A DNA stretch of 64,000 nt from Nymphaea colorata (Eukaryota; Streptophyta; Magnoliopsida; Nymphaeales; Nymphaeaceae). The position numbers and the translations under genes were made by a program. The notes under the pieces were generated by a model. The model did not search any database. It saw only the letters and a list, made by a program, of their open reading frames with translations, and had not been told where the DNA came from. Shown here one piece after another: positions 37,801 to 49,613 of the stretch. Location: NCBI RefSeq assembly GCF_008831285.2, contig NC_045138.2:28305934-28369933 (forward strand), given 5' to 3'. Every line of letters starts with the position of its first letter. The first letter of the stretch is position 1.

Positions 37801-40800
37801 TACTTCCTACCGCTACTAAGGTTTCATCAGTGTAGCAGTAAGATTCAGCCTTGCTCCGGTTTATGTCATTCATAAATCTATTTCCCTCCTGGACTTTTGT
37901 GATAATGCCAACCTTGCCGTACTTAGCCATTTGATTTCGCTACTATTTCTTTGTTTTTCCCCATTGATAATTTGATATAAGGTCTTCTGCTTTTCTGGCA
38001 TCATCATCACAATAATTAGGTTATGCTAAAAATGGCATATTTGCTCCCCAAGCCGCTAGTTGGAAAACTAATGCAGTCCATAGGAACCAAGGGATCAAGA
38101 GTCTAGCCAAAGAATTGAAGATAAAGCTTAATGGGGTAATGGGAAAACTTTTCCTTCCAATCAAATGTTGCACTCAAATGATTTGGCCAAAACTCTTATT
38201 TAATTTTACCATTCACTATAGAACTTAAAGTGAGGATGGAAAAATCAGCAAGCATGACAAGCAATCTAATCTACCAGCTAATATGACAAGTGTGATCTAA
38301 CCATTTGCAATATGATTATTGGATCTTATCATGCAATTTAATTTCCATCTAGAAAGCATCTACTCCCACAGCCTAGCACGACGCTGATCTTGGGTTTTCT
38401 CCTTTGTCATCACCATGTGACAGGAACAACTGTCCAGCGTACAAATTCAGCATGTCTTGAAACTCAGTCAGAATTAGGTATATGCATTTCTTTTAATACT
38501 AAAAACTGACTCCACTTTATTAATTTTCTTCGGTTCATGCACATTTTGTGCACTTGCTAATACAGAAATGTTTGAATAGCTGGATTATGCATGTCTACGT
38601 GAGGCCATGACTCAAAAGGAGGGGTCTTCCTTCTACTGTAGCTTGCGGCGAGAGGTTAAATAATTTGAACCGTCAATTCAATCTTTTGCTCTAATCCACT
38701 AATTGCTTTTATGCCTCTCTTGTCCGTGGTTAGATATGGTGATTAGGCTACCTGAATGTGACAGCCATCAGTTCCCTTTGGCTATTGGGGAGCATAAAAC
38801 TCTGCACATCTGGAAGACACTGAAGATAAAGGGGAGCATAAAACTCTGCACATCTGGAAGATACTGAAGATAAAGCTAGAAAGCAGTATCATCAGGACCA
38901 TCAGATATCTATTTCCACACAAGTTCAAGATGGAGTCTTTTGTCCTTTCAGTTTGCACAAGTCAACACAATGAAGGTATAAAAAATTGATGAGTAGCTAA
39001 GTCTATGTGTGGAGGTGCTTTTTTGCACCTTGAATAGGTTTTGCTGTCAGGAAGCGTCACTTTCCAGCTTTGCTACAGCTGTTGGATCTGAAGCGCTATT
39101 AAAACGCCAAAATAGAGTTTGAAGTCGGCCGCCCTATACCACATTACAGTACCATTGCCAAATGAAATTTATTGTAAATCTGTCTCATATTGAGACATGG
39201 TTGTACCAAGTTTTGGCAACAAATGGAAATTGTGCTCTCAATCTTATGCAAGGCCTCTCAGAGAGCCAAAATGTTCTGCCTTTTCCTGGAATTCAACTTC
39301 ATTTCTAAGATTGACAGAAGGTCATGGGGATGCTACTTTGTGCTGATACTGCTTGCAAGACTCGCAGAGGCATTAATACATACAACTTATAGTCTATGAT
39401 GCTCAATCTTAAGCTTCTTGAAGTAGATAGCATGAGTAATTGGTCACTTGTAAACCACTCAGAAATATACGGCTTTCATGAGTTCTTGTATGAATATCAA
39501 ATGCAAACCACTGAGGTGTCATCTGGAGGACTCTCATTATCGTCAACGAGATGTAGTATCTATAATCACCCGATCCCCTGGTCTAGCTGATCCAAGACAA
39601 AACCGCTCTACAGGCTAAATACCAACGGCAAGGAGAAAAGCGTTCCATAAACATATGGTGCTAATGAGCTCCCAAGTTACTATTTAATTACTTCCCTGAT
39701 TGTTGTTGCATTAAGCACACGTTAAAATTCAGTTTGAACATTATTTTGTATGCACTAGGTATATATACCTGTCCGGCTCTTCTGTCCCTCGAATCAGAGC
39801 GAAAACATTTTCGATCGTCGTGATGCTCTCTTTTGCCTGCGAAATTGCAGCAACATGAAGAGTATAACCATTAATACAAAAGAAAACTTGCTTACAAAGA
39901 ACAAATAACAAAGCGAAGCATAAATAAAATGAGTGAGAAGAAAGCGCCATGTTATACGGTGCTACTGCATTTGGCTTGCATCAGTACAGAGGAAGTGCAA
40001 AGAATCCACTAGATCAAATCTACAGAGTCGAATGATTCTAAAAAAAACAAAATTCTTCAAGAAGGTACTTCTTGGTCTCGAAAGTGTGATCAAGTTTTTA
40101 GAAGGAACAACATGTATGCAACCTACATGAAATTTTACAGGTCCAGCCAACTAACCAAGCCTACCAGTCCAGGCCCTCTGTTATCAGCACGGATCTCGCT
40201 TGAACTTTTTTGTTTTTGATGTTCTGTGCATTTTTGTCGGCAGATCCTCAAGAATAAAGTGATACATAAGAACTAGAATAACATAGTAACTCCAGTAAAT
40301 TTCAACTTGTTATTTTCAAGATAAAACAAAAATAACCAACATATCCTTAAAAACAAGATCATCCAGTAGTAATTGCTGGTTAACGCTTGGCCTTAATAAA
40401 GCATGAGCAGGTTTGTGAAAGAGCAAAGGTGGTTCGATGAAACCTGAGCTAGCCCTATCACCACACCGCCACCGCCACCGCCACCACCACCATCAAGTTA
40501 ACATCATCAATACTGCAACTTACATCGTGTCATGTCGCGTTGTCCCATCATCCTCACATGCAATCACTGTCAACATCGCCATCCTCATCATGTCACATAA
40601 TTGCTATCAGCATCATGAGGAAGCACATCATCATTCACATATACCCTTTTGCACAACGTGGCAGCACAGCCAACATAACCATGATTCATTACCTGCGTTC
40701 CCCATCATGTGCCAACAAACAATGTCATCGTCATGCGTCATAATCAACACCATCATCATCAAATCTTGCCATTCATATAGAGGACTGTATCCTCTGGGCA

Positions 40801-43800
40801 ATCATAAAGATGGAAGATTTACCCCCTTCTCAGTTTGATCTTTTGTGATTAAAGGACATCATCAAATGCAAGCCCACTAAACTAAGAACAGGTGGTATCG
40901 ACATTCTTGTCCTGGACTGAACCGCAAGGGCCAAGGGGACAGGCTGTCCAAAAACATCTTGTTCTAAAACAGCGTGACAGCTTGTCCTCGTGTACACAGT
41001 GCTTCTCTCCGGCGTGTTTGATTTGTATGGAGACTGTCACAACAGTGCAAAAGGCAGATGTACAACAAAAAGGAAAAAAGGTGTTCCTTGTGTTCATGAT
41101 TTTGGTGGACATGAACATGAACGTGAACCCGGAACAGGATGCAGGAATGCCCGTAGGGTCTGCAAATGGAAACTGGGCTTGTTTGATCCCACCCTGAGGA
41201 TGCCAAGAACCTGTTCCTGGCGTCCTAGGAACAGGAAGAACAAGCACGTCCCTGAGAGTAGCCACATTTGCATCAACATGAAATAGACATGTTCCTCTGA
41301 AGTTACAGGGGCCCCAAGTCTTCTGGCTGTCTTACACTGCATTTTGATTAGACAAGCACATTTGGAGAATTTGGTAGAGTCTAGATGATTTACATGAAGG
41401 CCCAGACTATACGCTAAGCCAGTCTGTTTTTCAAAAACTAATCCACTTCATCTAGCGCAACTAAGATCAAGCTACAATGATCACGCTGTGTTCCCTACTT
41501 GAACTAGTAAGCTTGTTAAGATGATCCAAACATGGTTCATATGTTGATTTGGACCTGCTAGCCTGGAATTTGCCTGCATTTCAATTCAGATTTTATGTAA
41601 GTTGGTGCAACTTCTGAATCTCACTGGATGTCATAAGTTCAAAAGCCTGAGGTTTATAAGGTCGAAACTAGGCGAAAGTTTGTTGGGTAGGATGGTTCCT
41701 TTAAAGCCCAAACTAGTGTCTTTCTCTTCTAGAGAGTGTATCCTTTTCAGAAAGACACATATACAAAGAGGCGCATATTCTTGAAATTTTTCCATGGTTT
41801 TCACCAAATTTGACTTGAAAACCTGGACATAAGAGCAGTAATAAGAGAAGAGTGCAACTTAATTGGCTTTAAGTAATAACAAGTAGGTAGGAAAGTGTCA
41901 CAACCTAAGCCAAAAACAAGAGAAAAGAAGCAAACAAACTTGAGTTAAATGCATGAGAAAGCGATGGCTCACCACATTTGACTCAAATCAGGTTCACACA
42001 CGACTCAAGTCCAAACTCTTCTTGGGACTCAGCCGAACCAGTGTTTGACCCGTGACTTGGAGGTGTTCGACGTCCTTGGAAGCTGACACAGAGCTTCCAA
42101 GTTCCATCCATGGCGCCCCAAAAACAGAAGGTGGGGAGAAAAAAGAAAAACAAACAGAGGTGGGTTCCACATGTGAAGAACGAATGGAAGAGCATCCAAG
42201 GCACCCTTGGCAGTTTATGAAGAAGGGCTAGCCCACACATCATCTGCTCTTTAGGAAGTCCACATTATTTGAGTATGGTATCATCAAGTGGTCCAAAAGG
42301 CCACATCTAACCATGCTCCAAATTTAGAACACCTAACTCTTTAACTTAACACTATTTCTGCGTCACATATACTATTTGATCATTGAATGAATGCAAATGT
42401 ATCAGCTTTTTCTGCAAAAAGAAGAACACACCATTAGGGACAACCACCTAAAAGCACCTTTCTTTACGAGAAAATACAGTGACCGTATACCAAAAACACA
42501 TGTTTCACATTGCCTCGGCTTAACCACGTTTTCCTGCTACTAAGGGAAACCATTCTTCTTTGCTTTCTCCATGATTGATCAATTTCAAGTTCTCATCTCA
42601 TTTATAAGCAAACAGAAACCCAAATTTATTGGCTTTACTGCTAAAAAGGCAGGGTTCATAAAGATGTGTGCATTGTCAACATTTATGAGTTGCTCAAGTG
42701 GGCCTTAAGCTAAGCTCTGCATTACAGCGCTTACATATATTATGTATAAAATCTAGTAAACATTTGGGCATTCAATAAACAGTTACATATTCAGTAGATG
42801 GAAGACAATACAAATGATTCACCAACCATAGCCTAATGAGTGAGATTTGGTATTGAATTCTATGGACTACTGCCCATCGTCTATTGGATGAGATTTTCAG
42901 GTGATTAACACCACACCATCGGAAAAAGAGGCCTGAAAGCCTCCCAAATTTCTCTTATCTATGGGATTTTGAGCTGCTTCGGCATCAACAATGTGAGTAA
43001 TATTGCACCCTATCACTTACAAGACATAGTGCCTATAAGAATCGACAAGCTATTCTATGCTTCTTGGAGGTCTTCTTGAGGCTCTATTAGATGAAATTTG
43101 ACAAGACTTCAAGAGTGAGAATCTTAGACATAAGAAAAGGGTATAGAAGCATTAGAATTTGTAGCATATCCTAAACTCTCAGTCATCTCCTCGAGTGAAA
43201 GATGGAGAAAAAAAAAGTATGGGCAATTTGGAAGTAGTATAAATGCAAATGCCAACACCTTTTTCTCATTTACTAATAAAATCTTATCTTTCAAATTCAA
43301 TGAATGATAAGCAGTCGTCCCGGCCCCTAAGTCTTATCCTTCAAATCTCGTGCGATGGATGATAAACTATGTCCATGCCTTTCCTTAGCTAAATCTAGAG
43401 TTTTCATCTTGTCACATTGGGGGCCCCTATAAAGTTGTTTCAACACAAATATCTCAGCCACAATTTGACCTCTCTCTCTCTCTCACTATCGCCTGGTTTT
43501 GCAATGTTGTATTGTGTGATTACCACCATGCAGTGTCAACTTTCTTGAGAACTTTGAGCCCTTATTTATATATATATAATGGCTTTCTCTATTTAGAGTT
43601 ACCTGCCCATCTAACTAAGGTTGAGGCACAAATGAATGATTCGGAGAAAAACAAGTTGAAACTGTATGAAATTTTTAGCATTCTTTTTTCGTTTGTTTTT
43701 CTTTTGACTATCCATCATGTTAGATCAGATAACTTTAATGAATCAAGTGATTTGAAAAGTCAAATATATGTATATATATATATGAAAGATCATTTAATGT

Positions 43801-45617
43801 GTACATCTACTAAGGAGCACATCACATATTCATATGGTCCTTAATATATAAGGAGACGTGGATAGGCGCCGCCAGCCGGAGATATCTTCAAAATCAGGAG
43901 TGACAAAAATTTAAGACGGAAAAGGCAAAAACCAAAGGAAAAGAATGTGGCCTTTTTCCGCATAAGTTGCCAGTGGGTACGGCAAGGGGCCACCCTGAAC
44001 CGCCAAGTTGAAAAATCCAACGGCCGTCCTTCACCACCGCCCACCAATTGGAGGTAGAGCCGTGTGGGCAGCTAACTTCGAATCCGGATTCTTAAAATCC
44101 AACGGCAAAATAAAATAACCAAAATAACGCATTATCTAAATGCTCAATAGGCACGATTTTCTGCGTTAGGCAACTAATAAAACTTCAACTTCACGTTAAA
44201 TTTCTAACGTTTCGATTGCTGAAAAAGATCCTGATATTATCTCGGTGTTCGGGTTAGTAATTAGTATGAGAACCCGAACTACTTTTCTAGTTCTCCAGTC
44301 ATGAAACACAATATTTTTCTGGTCCACATGGGAACTATCCACACTTATTCAGGTAAACTCTGGAGCCGACCCAGCGACTACGTGTCTAACTAAAAGGACC
44401 CAATTCGGATCCAGATTACTGATCTCGAAGTCGAAGCTAAACGATATTAGCCTCTTCAATCTAAAACCGAACCGGATTTATGCCTAATCAGGTTTATACC
44501 GGATTTTGTGGCGGGTCGAAGATACCGTCCGTCCATCTTCAGTTCCAGCTAAAATCGGACGGTTGATAATCTACCGTATTACACCCCCAAAAAAAATAGA
44601 ACCAACAAGAAAGAATCTTGCATGTCCACGATCAGGAAAATATATAAATCCACTTACTATATACGTTAGGTTGAGAACTGCCGGACCCGGTCCAAGTCGA
44701 TAAACCGGTACGTCCAATAGACCGTGCCACGCCTCGTCCGCCACCGGCCCACCAATCTCCTTCAAGATGATCGCCGCGTCCGCCGCGGAGATGGGAAGCG
44801 ACGGTATATCCGCCACTGCACCTTCCGGCGGCCCGGCTCTCTCGCATCCGCCGGCCATTTCCAAGGTGCTTGCCCACCCGGGCGTCGTCGGATCGCCCGC
44901 ACCGTTATATACTGTGCCGACCTGTACTCCGCTTGGTGGCATCCATCTCGACTCCGGGAACCACCCGTCCGACTCGGAACCGTAGTCCGCCGTATCGGTG
45001 TAGATGACCACTCCGGCCGCTCCCGCGTGGTGCGCGTTCTTGACGATGTCGCCGCGGTGTATCTTCCCGTACCGAGCGACGACGACGGAGCGGGAGACGT
45101 TGATGCCGAGACGCGCAAGGGCGGAGAAGTCCTCTCGTCGGCCGTAGTTAGCATAGACGGCGGGACCCACGGCAGAGCCCGAGGGGGCGTAGGCATGGAA
45201 GGTGGGTACCACCTCGTCGGAGAACGGCGAGGGGTGACCGGGAACATGGAGTTGAGTGAGCGGGAGGGCGACGGGAAGGCGGAGTTCGGGGGATGAGAGC
45301 GTCAGGGAGCGGAAGGAGGGGAAAGTGAGGAGGACGTCGTAGCGGACGGAGTGCGTCGGCAGGGCCGCCGAGGATAGGACGTCGCTGACGTACCGAGCGA
45401 CGAGGGCGTCTGCTGGCGAGCCGGAGACGTGGGGGCGGGCTGTCAGGCGGCGGAGGTGATCGGAGACTGTGGTGTTGGAGGCCGGAGGAGCGGCGGAGGA
45501 AAGGAAAAGGGAGTGGAAGTCATTCCTGGGAGGCGCCGGTAGGAAGGTGGTGGCGAAGGGGAGGAGGACGGCCACGGCAAGGGAAATGAAAGACTTCCAC
45601 CGGGACACTTTCGTCAT
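31840..45617 (-). CDS. AMP1: AMP1-like glutamate carboxypeptidase (M28 family, PA domain)
   Basis: Complete 12-exon gene. Minus exons in order: 44658-45617, 39769-39836, 37335-37416, 36785-36877, 36214-36366, 35838-35906, 35482-35569, 35200-35283, 34479-34567, 32426-32539, 32195-32338 and 31840-32022. The joined frame is 2127 nt, 708 aa, close to Arabidopsis AMP1 (about 705). An N-terminal signal anchor lies at residues 9-26. A protease-associated domain follows, with N-glycosylation sequons NTT, NVS and NLT. The M28 peptidase core has expected zinc and catalytic residues: His350 and Asp360 in [16 protein letters not shown], Glu397/Glu398 in WDAEEYG, Asp426 in YLNVD and His510 in YPVYHS. A helical dimerisation domain ends the protein. 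AMP1 and its cereal orthologues VP8 and PLA3 are ER proteins restraining meristem size and leaf initiation, and act in microRNA translational repression. Intron 1 is 4.8 kb. AMP1 versus its LAMP1 paralogue group is not resolved. Confidence 0.95.
35691..35737. repeat. Compound microsatellite (TG)n(TA)n in AMP1 intron 6
   Basis: TG repeats at 35691-35707 are followed by TA repeats at 35709-35737. They lie about 100 bases on the 3' side (gene sense) of AMP1 exon 6. Confidence 0.95.
38787..38874. repeat. Tandem duplication, 44-bp unit, in AMP1 intron 2
   Basis: Unit 38787-38830 (GGGGAGCATAAAACTCTGCA onward) repeats at 38831-38874. There is one difference (AAGACACTG versus AAGATACTG). It is a recent duplication in an intron. 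Confidence 0.93.
39837..44657 (-). other. AMP1 intron 1 (4.8 kb) with repeat remnants
   Basis: This is the largest intron in the window. It holds a low-complexity CACCGC/CATCAT-rich tract (about 40455-40760) that creates long open frames without being a gene. A GC-richer, partly self-complementary block lies at about 40880-41350, where AACAGG/CCTGTTCC words recur. A CT microsatellite lies near 43471-43485. I see no intact nested gene. Confidence 0.6.
40455..40760. repeat. CAC/CAT-rich low-complexity tract
   Basis: ACCGCCACCGCCACCACCAC near 40470 passes into a long stretch of CATCATCA, CATCACA and similar words. The His-rich reading frame it creates is an artefact of the repeat, lying inside AMP1 intron 1. 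Confidence 0.8.
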
Positions 45618-46687
45618 TTCTGGCGATCGTCGTGGCGGTTTGGCTTACGTTTGGAAGCGGGGAAGGGAGGAGGTGGCGGACGAGTTATATTGCTCATGGA
45701 GGGGTATTTTAGTACTTTGGGACTTTGGAATTAGGATGGACTAGTCATTTCGGATGGCGATATTTTAAACAGCGAGCTCTTAGAAATAGAATTGCAGGGC
45801 GAACATGGTGCTGGAAAAGGAAATTTTTTACTTAACTGCGTGAGCCAAGAAATTATATTTTTAATTTAATCCTCTCTCTCTCTCTCTCTCTATCATTTCC
45901 TTTCGATGCATCCCTGTAAAAGTTCTGGTCTGTTCACCGGTCACGCTCGCCGGAAAGCGCCCATGTCTGGCGTGAGAACAATGTTTCCGGCTCTCTGCTG
46001 CTATCATTTTCGACGGCCTGTTTCTTGCTTTCATCATTTTATCTGGTTCGACTCTGTCACCATTTACGTGCTCAGATTGTTGCAACTTGCAAGCATCCGA
46101 ACCCTCTCGCAGGTCGTTACCGATACAATGTCACTGATTAGTGAACGGTTTTTATCTATTTTGGCGATGAAACATTTTCCGACAGGACCTCGACGGAGAA
46201 GACTGATCCTCGAGGAGCATCTACTCGGTTTTTTGTCGGGATTGACTCTCATATGCTTCTCCCCACTAGCAGCCTTTCCTGCTCACCTTTTTATGCCCAT
46301 CCGCTTCACCGCTCAAATGGTTTTCCGGCGAAGCGTCGCCGAATAAAAAAAGCTCGTGGCGGTGATCAATCCGAACGTGAAGGCAGCGTGCTTAGAGGAA
46401 GTTGCTGGGAAAGAAGGTGGGCTTAGTTAATTTCTATAAAAGGTTTTGAGGTGGGGACTTAAGCGACCAAGTAGTTTCAATTAATATTTTTAATAAACTT
46501 TTAGTATTTAGTATGTTTGTGACTAGTGATTAGCAACCGACCGCTCAGAAATAGTAATATTTCATTAAAGGAGAAACTAAAAAGTAAACGTAAAATAGTA
46601 ATATTTCATTTGAGAAGAAACTAAAAAGTAATTTTTTTCTAATGCACTCTCTCATGGTTCAGTTCAGGCGGTTAAATGAAAAACTTC

Positions 46688-46714
<27 letters not shown>
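46688..46714. repeat. Poly(A) tract, about 27 bases
   Basis: An uninterrupted A run on +. It could be the tail of an old retroposed sequence, but no recognisable body lies upstream and I see no flanking target duplication. Confidence 0.85.
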
Positions 46715-46718
<4 letters not shown>

Positions 46719-47044
46719 ATCTGCTAGTTATACGCTGATTTGTTGGCAGTGTCATTGTAAGTTTTTCATTCTTCTTTTTAAACTTATCGCTAGATTCTCG
46801 TTGTCAGGATTTGCGATAGCTTGCCGTCATTATGCGAGGCAACTTGAGTGGGTCGGCCCGTTATCACACTTTTAATTAATCAACTTGTTTCAAGTTTTCG
46901 ACGAGCAAATCTCCCTAACGCTTCGTTTCCCGTACATATTTTAATGGCATTAGTTTACAGTAAACTTGAGGAGCACATGTATTGTTGACTTTTACTTCAA
47001 TACCCTACCTAATGTAATTCAACTCAGGCTGGATAGAGGATTTC

Positions 47045-47048
<4 letters not shown>

Positions 47049-47088
<40 letters not shown>
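47049..47088. repeat. (TA)n(TG)n microsatellite
   Basis: A TA run of about 31 bases is followed by TGTGTGTG. It is intergenic. Confidence 0.95.
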
Positions 47089-48415
47089 ACCAGACTATTT
47101 GAGTAAAGGATAAAAACCAAACTTCTTAAATTCGTATCAAAATACATTTTGAATAAAATATGAACCTTCTAACGTGTTTACAAACACTAATTTAATATAA
47201 ATCATGACTTAGTTCAAGTCCTTTTTGTAAAAAAAAATTGATCTTTATACTACCAAAATTTTGATGTTATAAGAGTTGTTCATTTTTTAACCATTAAAAT
47301 TTAAGTAAAAAAAAAGACAACTAACCTAATATATGTTTATCATCAAATCACTCTTAAGATCATGTTTATAACTCTTAAGATCATGTTTATAAGGTTAGAT
47401 TTTAAAAAACTTAGTTTAATAATTAATTTCAATAAGTCTGGTTTTCATTTCTTACCCAAGAGGTATATTTTTTACCAACTTATATATATATATATATATA
47501 TTTCTTCATCCAAGGTTTGAATGGAGAAATGCACAGACCTATCAAAGTATACTATCTAATGTATTGCATGAGGAAGGATGCTCAATCCCGTTCACATTGG
47601 TTGCATTGCATTGGGTGGTAGTGATGAGACCGAGTGCAATGGATGGCGTGAACATTTCACCTCCGCTATAAAATATGAAACGTTAAAAAACCAATTTGTC
47701 CAAAGCCTTTCAACCGGAAAAAAACGAGAAACAAGACTTTAAAAAACTAGTTTGTCGGGAGATATTCGGTTTCGAACCTTTTGTTCACCGGACTGGGACA
47801 CTGTTTTTGGCTTGCAAATATAAAAAGACAAACAATGTCGGCAGTAGCCAAAAGCAGCGGTAAATCACTGTTAATAAAATACAACAGACGGCCTCTGAAC
47901 GATGTTGGAAGGTTGTATTTTCTTCCATCTTTAGTTGCTAAATTGATTGTTCAACTACTTCCAGTTGATTTATAAGTTGCCTAGTTTTTGATCTCAAAGA
48001 TCAAACAACACCGAAGTAATAGCTCCTAAGAATAAGATAGATGAGTTAAAGGAGCTGGTAGCAGTATTAACAGCAAAATAGTTGTCACTAGCCTTAGTTG
48101 AAGAGCTGTACATTCCCTTACACCTACATTGTGCTCTTAAATTCATTAATAAAGCGTAACATACTTGGATGCATGTATTCTTAATTGTTTTAATTTTCCT
48201 AGGATATAATCTAGCGTGAAAATGGTTAATAACCAAAATACCCTTCACTAAGTAAAAAATAATATTGTATAAGGGTAAAAAGGAAATTATGAAAAAGTTA
48301 AAAGTCTCAAAAATATATTTTTTATTAAAAAATTTCTAAAATACTCCAAATCTCCCTATTTTTTTCTTGGTATATATTGTGTTGTGGTGCACGCAACTCA
48401 ATCTCAATCCGATGT

Positions 48416-48846
48416 CTTGGACTTAGGGATGTCAACTGATCGGATTCGGATCAGATACATCTTTAACCATATCCGTTTTTTTGATATTCATATATTCGGA
48501 TTCCGATTCGGATTTGAATTCGAATAAAGCAAAGTCATATCTGAATCCGAATCCGAAATCTGATTTTACAATCCGAATCCGATTTTTATATTTATATCCG
48601 AATCCGAATTTTGAACCGGATTTTGCCATTTTTCAAGTATTAGATAGAGGATATTTGTCTAAAAATGAATCCGATCCGATATTCATGTATATCCAAATCC
48701 GAATCCGAATCCAATCGGATGTCATTTATTAAATCCGAATCCGATCCGATTTCTTAATTGGATATTAAATTTTTATCCATATCCGATTTTTCGGATCGGA
48801 TCAGTCAGATATCCGATTCAAATCGGATATATTGACATCTTGGACT
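48416..48846. mobile_element. hAT-like MITE made of ATCCGA repeats, exact 8-bp target duplication
   Basis: CTTGGACT occurs exactly at 48416-48423 and 48839-48846, bracketing 415 bp. The left end is TAGGGATGTCAA, a typical hAT-type terminus. The right end is TTGACAT and lacks the expected CCCTA, so the last few bases were probably lost. The interior is a dense run of ATCCGAATCCGA and its complement, which is almost self-complementary. It has no coding capacity. Confidence 0.8.
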
Positions 48847-49577
48847 TATACCCCACGGTCTGGTCCTAGTGTGGCACGTAACCATGTGTTCTTTGTTTAA
48901 TATTGACACAATATGTTGAAACTTGATAGGAAATTTTATGAGCTATTTTTTCATTTACCAATGACAGCACATAGTAATCCCTTGCATTAAGTATTAACAC
49001 ACGGAATAAAAGAAAAGAAAGGCTTCTTGGAGGCAAACTCACACCAATAATTTCATGAGCTTCAAATGAATTTTGTATAGAAAAATTTACATACACAATT
49101 AGTCGTAGTACGCATGCAGATGCGCACGCTCACGCAAAAATGCACGCACACATAAACAAACTACGTAGGCCACATTTATCAGATTACCAATCGTTTGGTT
49201 TTGCATGACGTCTAGCGATTTGAACTCTTTTGTATATACGCATATTAAAATATAAATACTAAGTACTAGAAGTCGATTAATATGATTGCATGACTCAGTT
49301 TCACACATCAACACACATAATTAAGTGGCTGTCCACTTAAAAATGTAACCACTGTTTGACTTTTTTAAGAACTATTTGCATATGGTTTTCTGTTGATTTT
49401 CCATTTTTTTTAAAAAAAAAGAAAAAAGCGTTTCATGCTTTTTTGATGTATAGAACTAAAAATATTCCAGTCCATTAATAACTCTTGAATCCCTATCGAA
49501 TCTATGCATCAGCAATGGTTTTTTTCTTCTTTTGTTCCTAGGTTCTCGAATGTAGAAATGCGTATATCCATTGATTG

Positions 49578-49613
<36 letters not shown>

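Larger units (their letters stand above)
45618..48415. other. AMP1 upstream region and AT-rich intergenic DNA
   Basis: The first bases should be the AMP1 leader and promoter. ATATAAC on minus near 45687 could be a TATA element, about 70 nt before the ATG. A CT microsatellite is at 45871-45892. An open 146-codon frame at 45906-46346 (+) is GC-richer than its surroundings but I do not recognise it. Beyond are an A27 run (46688-46714), TA repeats (47049-47079, 47479-47501) and a 21-bp duplication at 47350-47391. Confidence 0.45.

Noticed and set aside
40437-40838. His-rich open frame of 133 codons
   Set aside because: It is produced by CAC/CAT low-complexity DNA inside AMP1 intron 1.
40882-41286. 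Several overlapping open frames on both strands
   Set aside because: They overlap each other on opposite strands within AMP1 intron 1, in a partly self-complementary block, with no recognisable motif.
44724-45296. Long + strand open frame (190 codons)
   Set aside because: It is antisense to AMP1 exon 1, whose minus-strand reading is strongly conserved; the GC-rich exon leaves other frames open.
45906-46346. 146-codon + strand frame upstream of AMP1
   Set aside because: No domain, signal or family pattern recognised; composition alone is not enough to call a gene.
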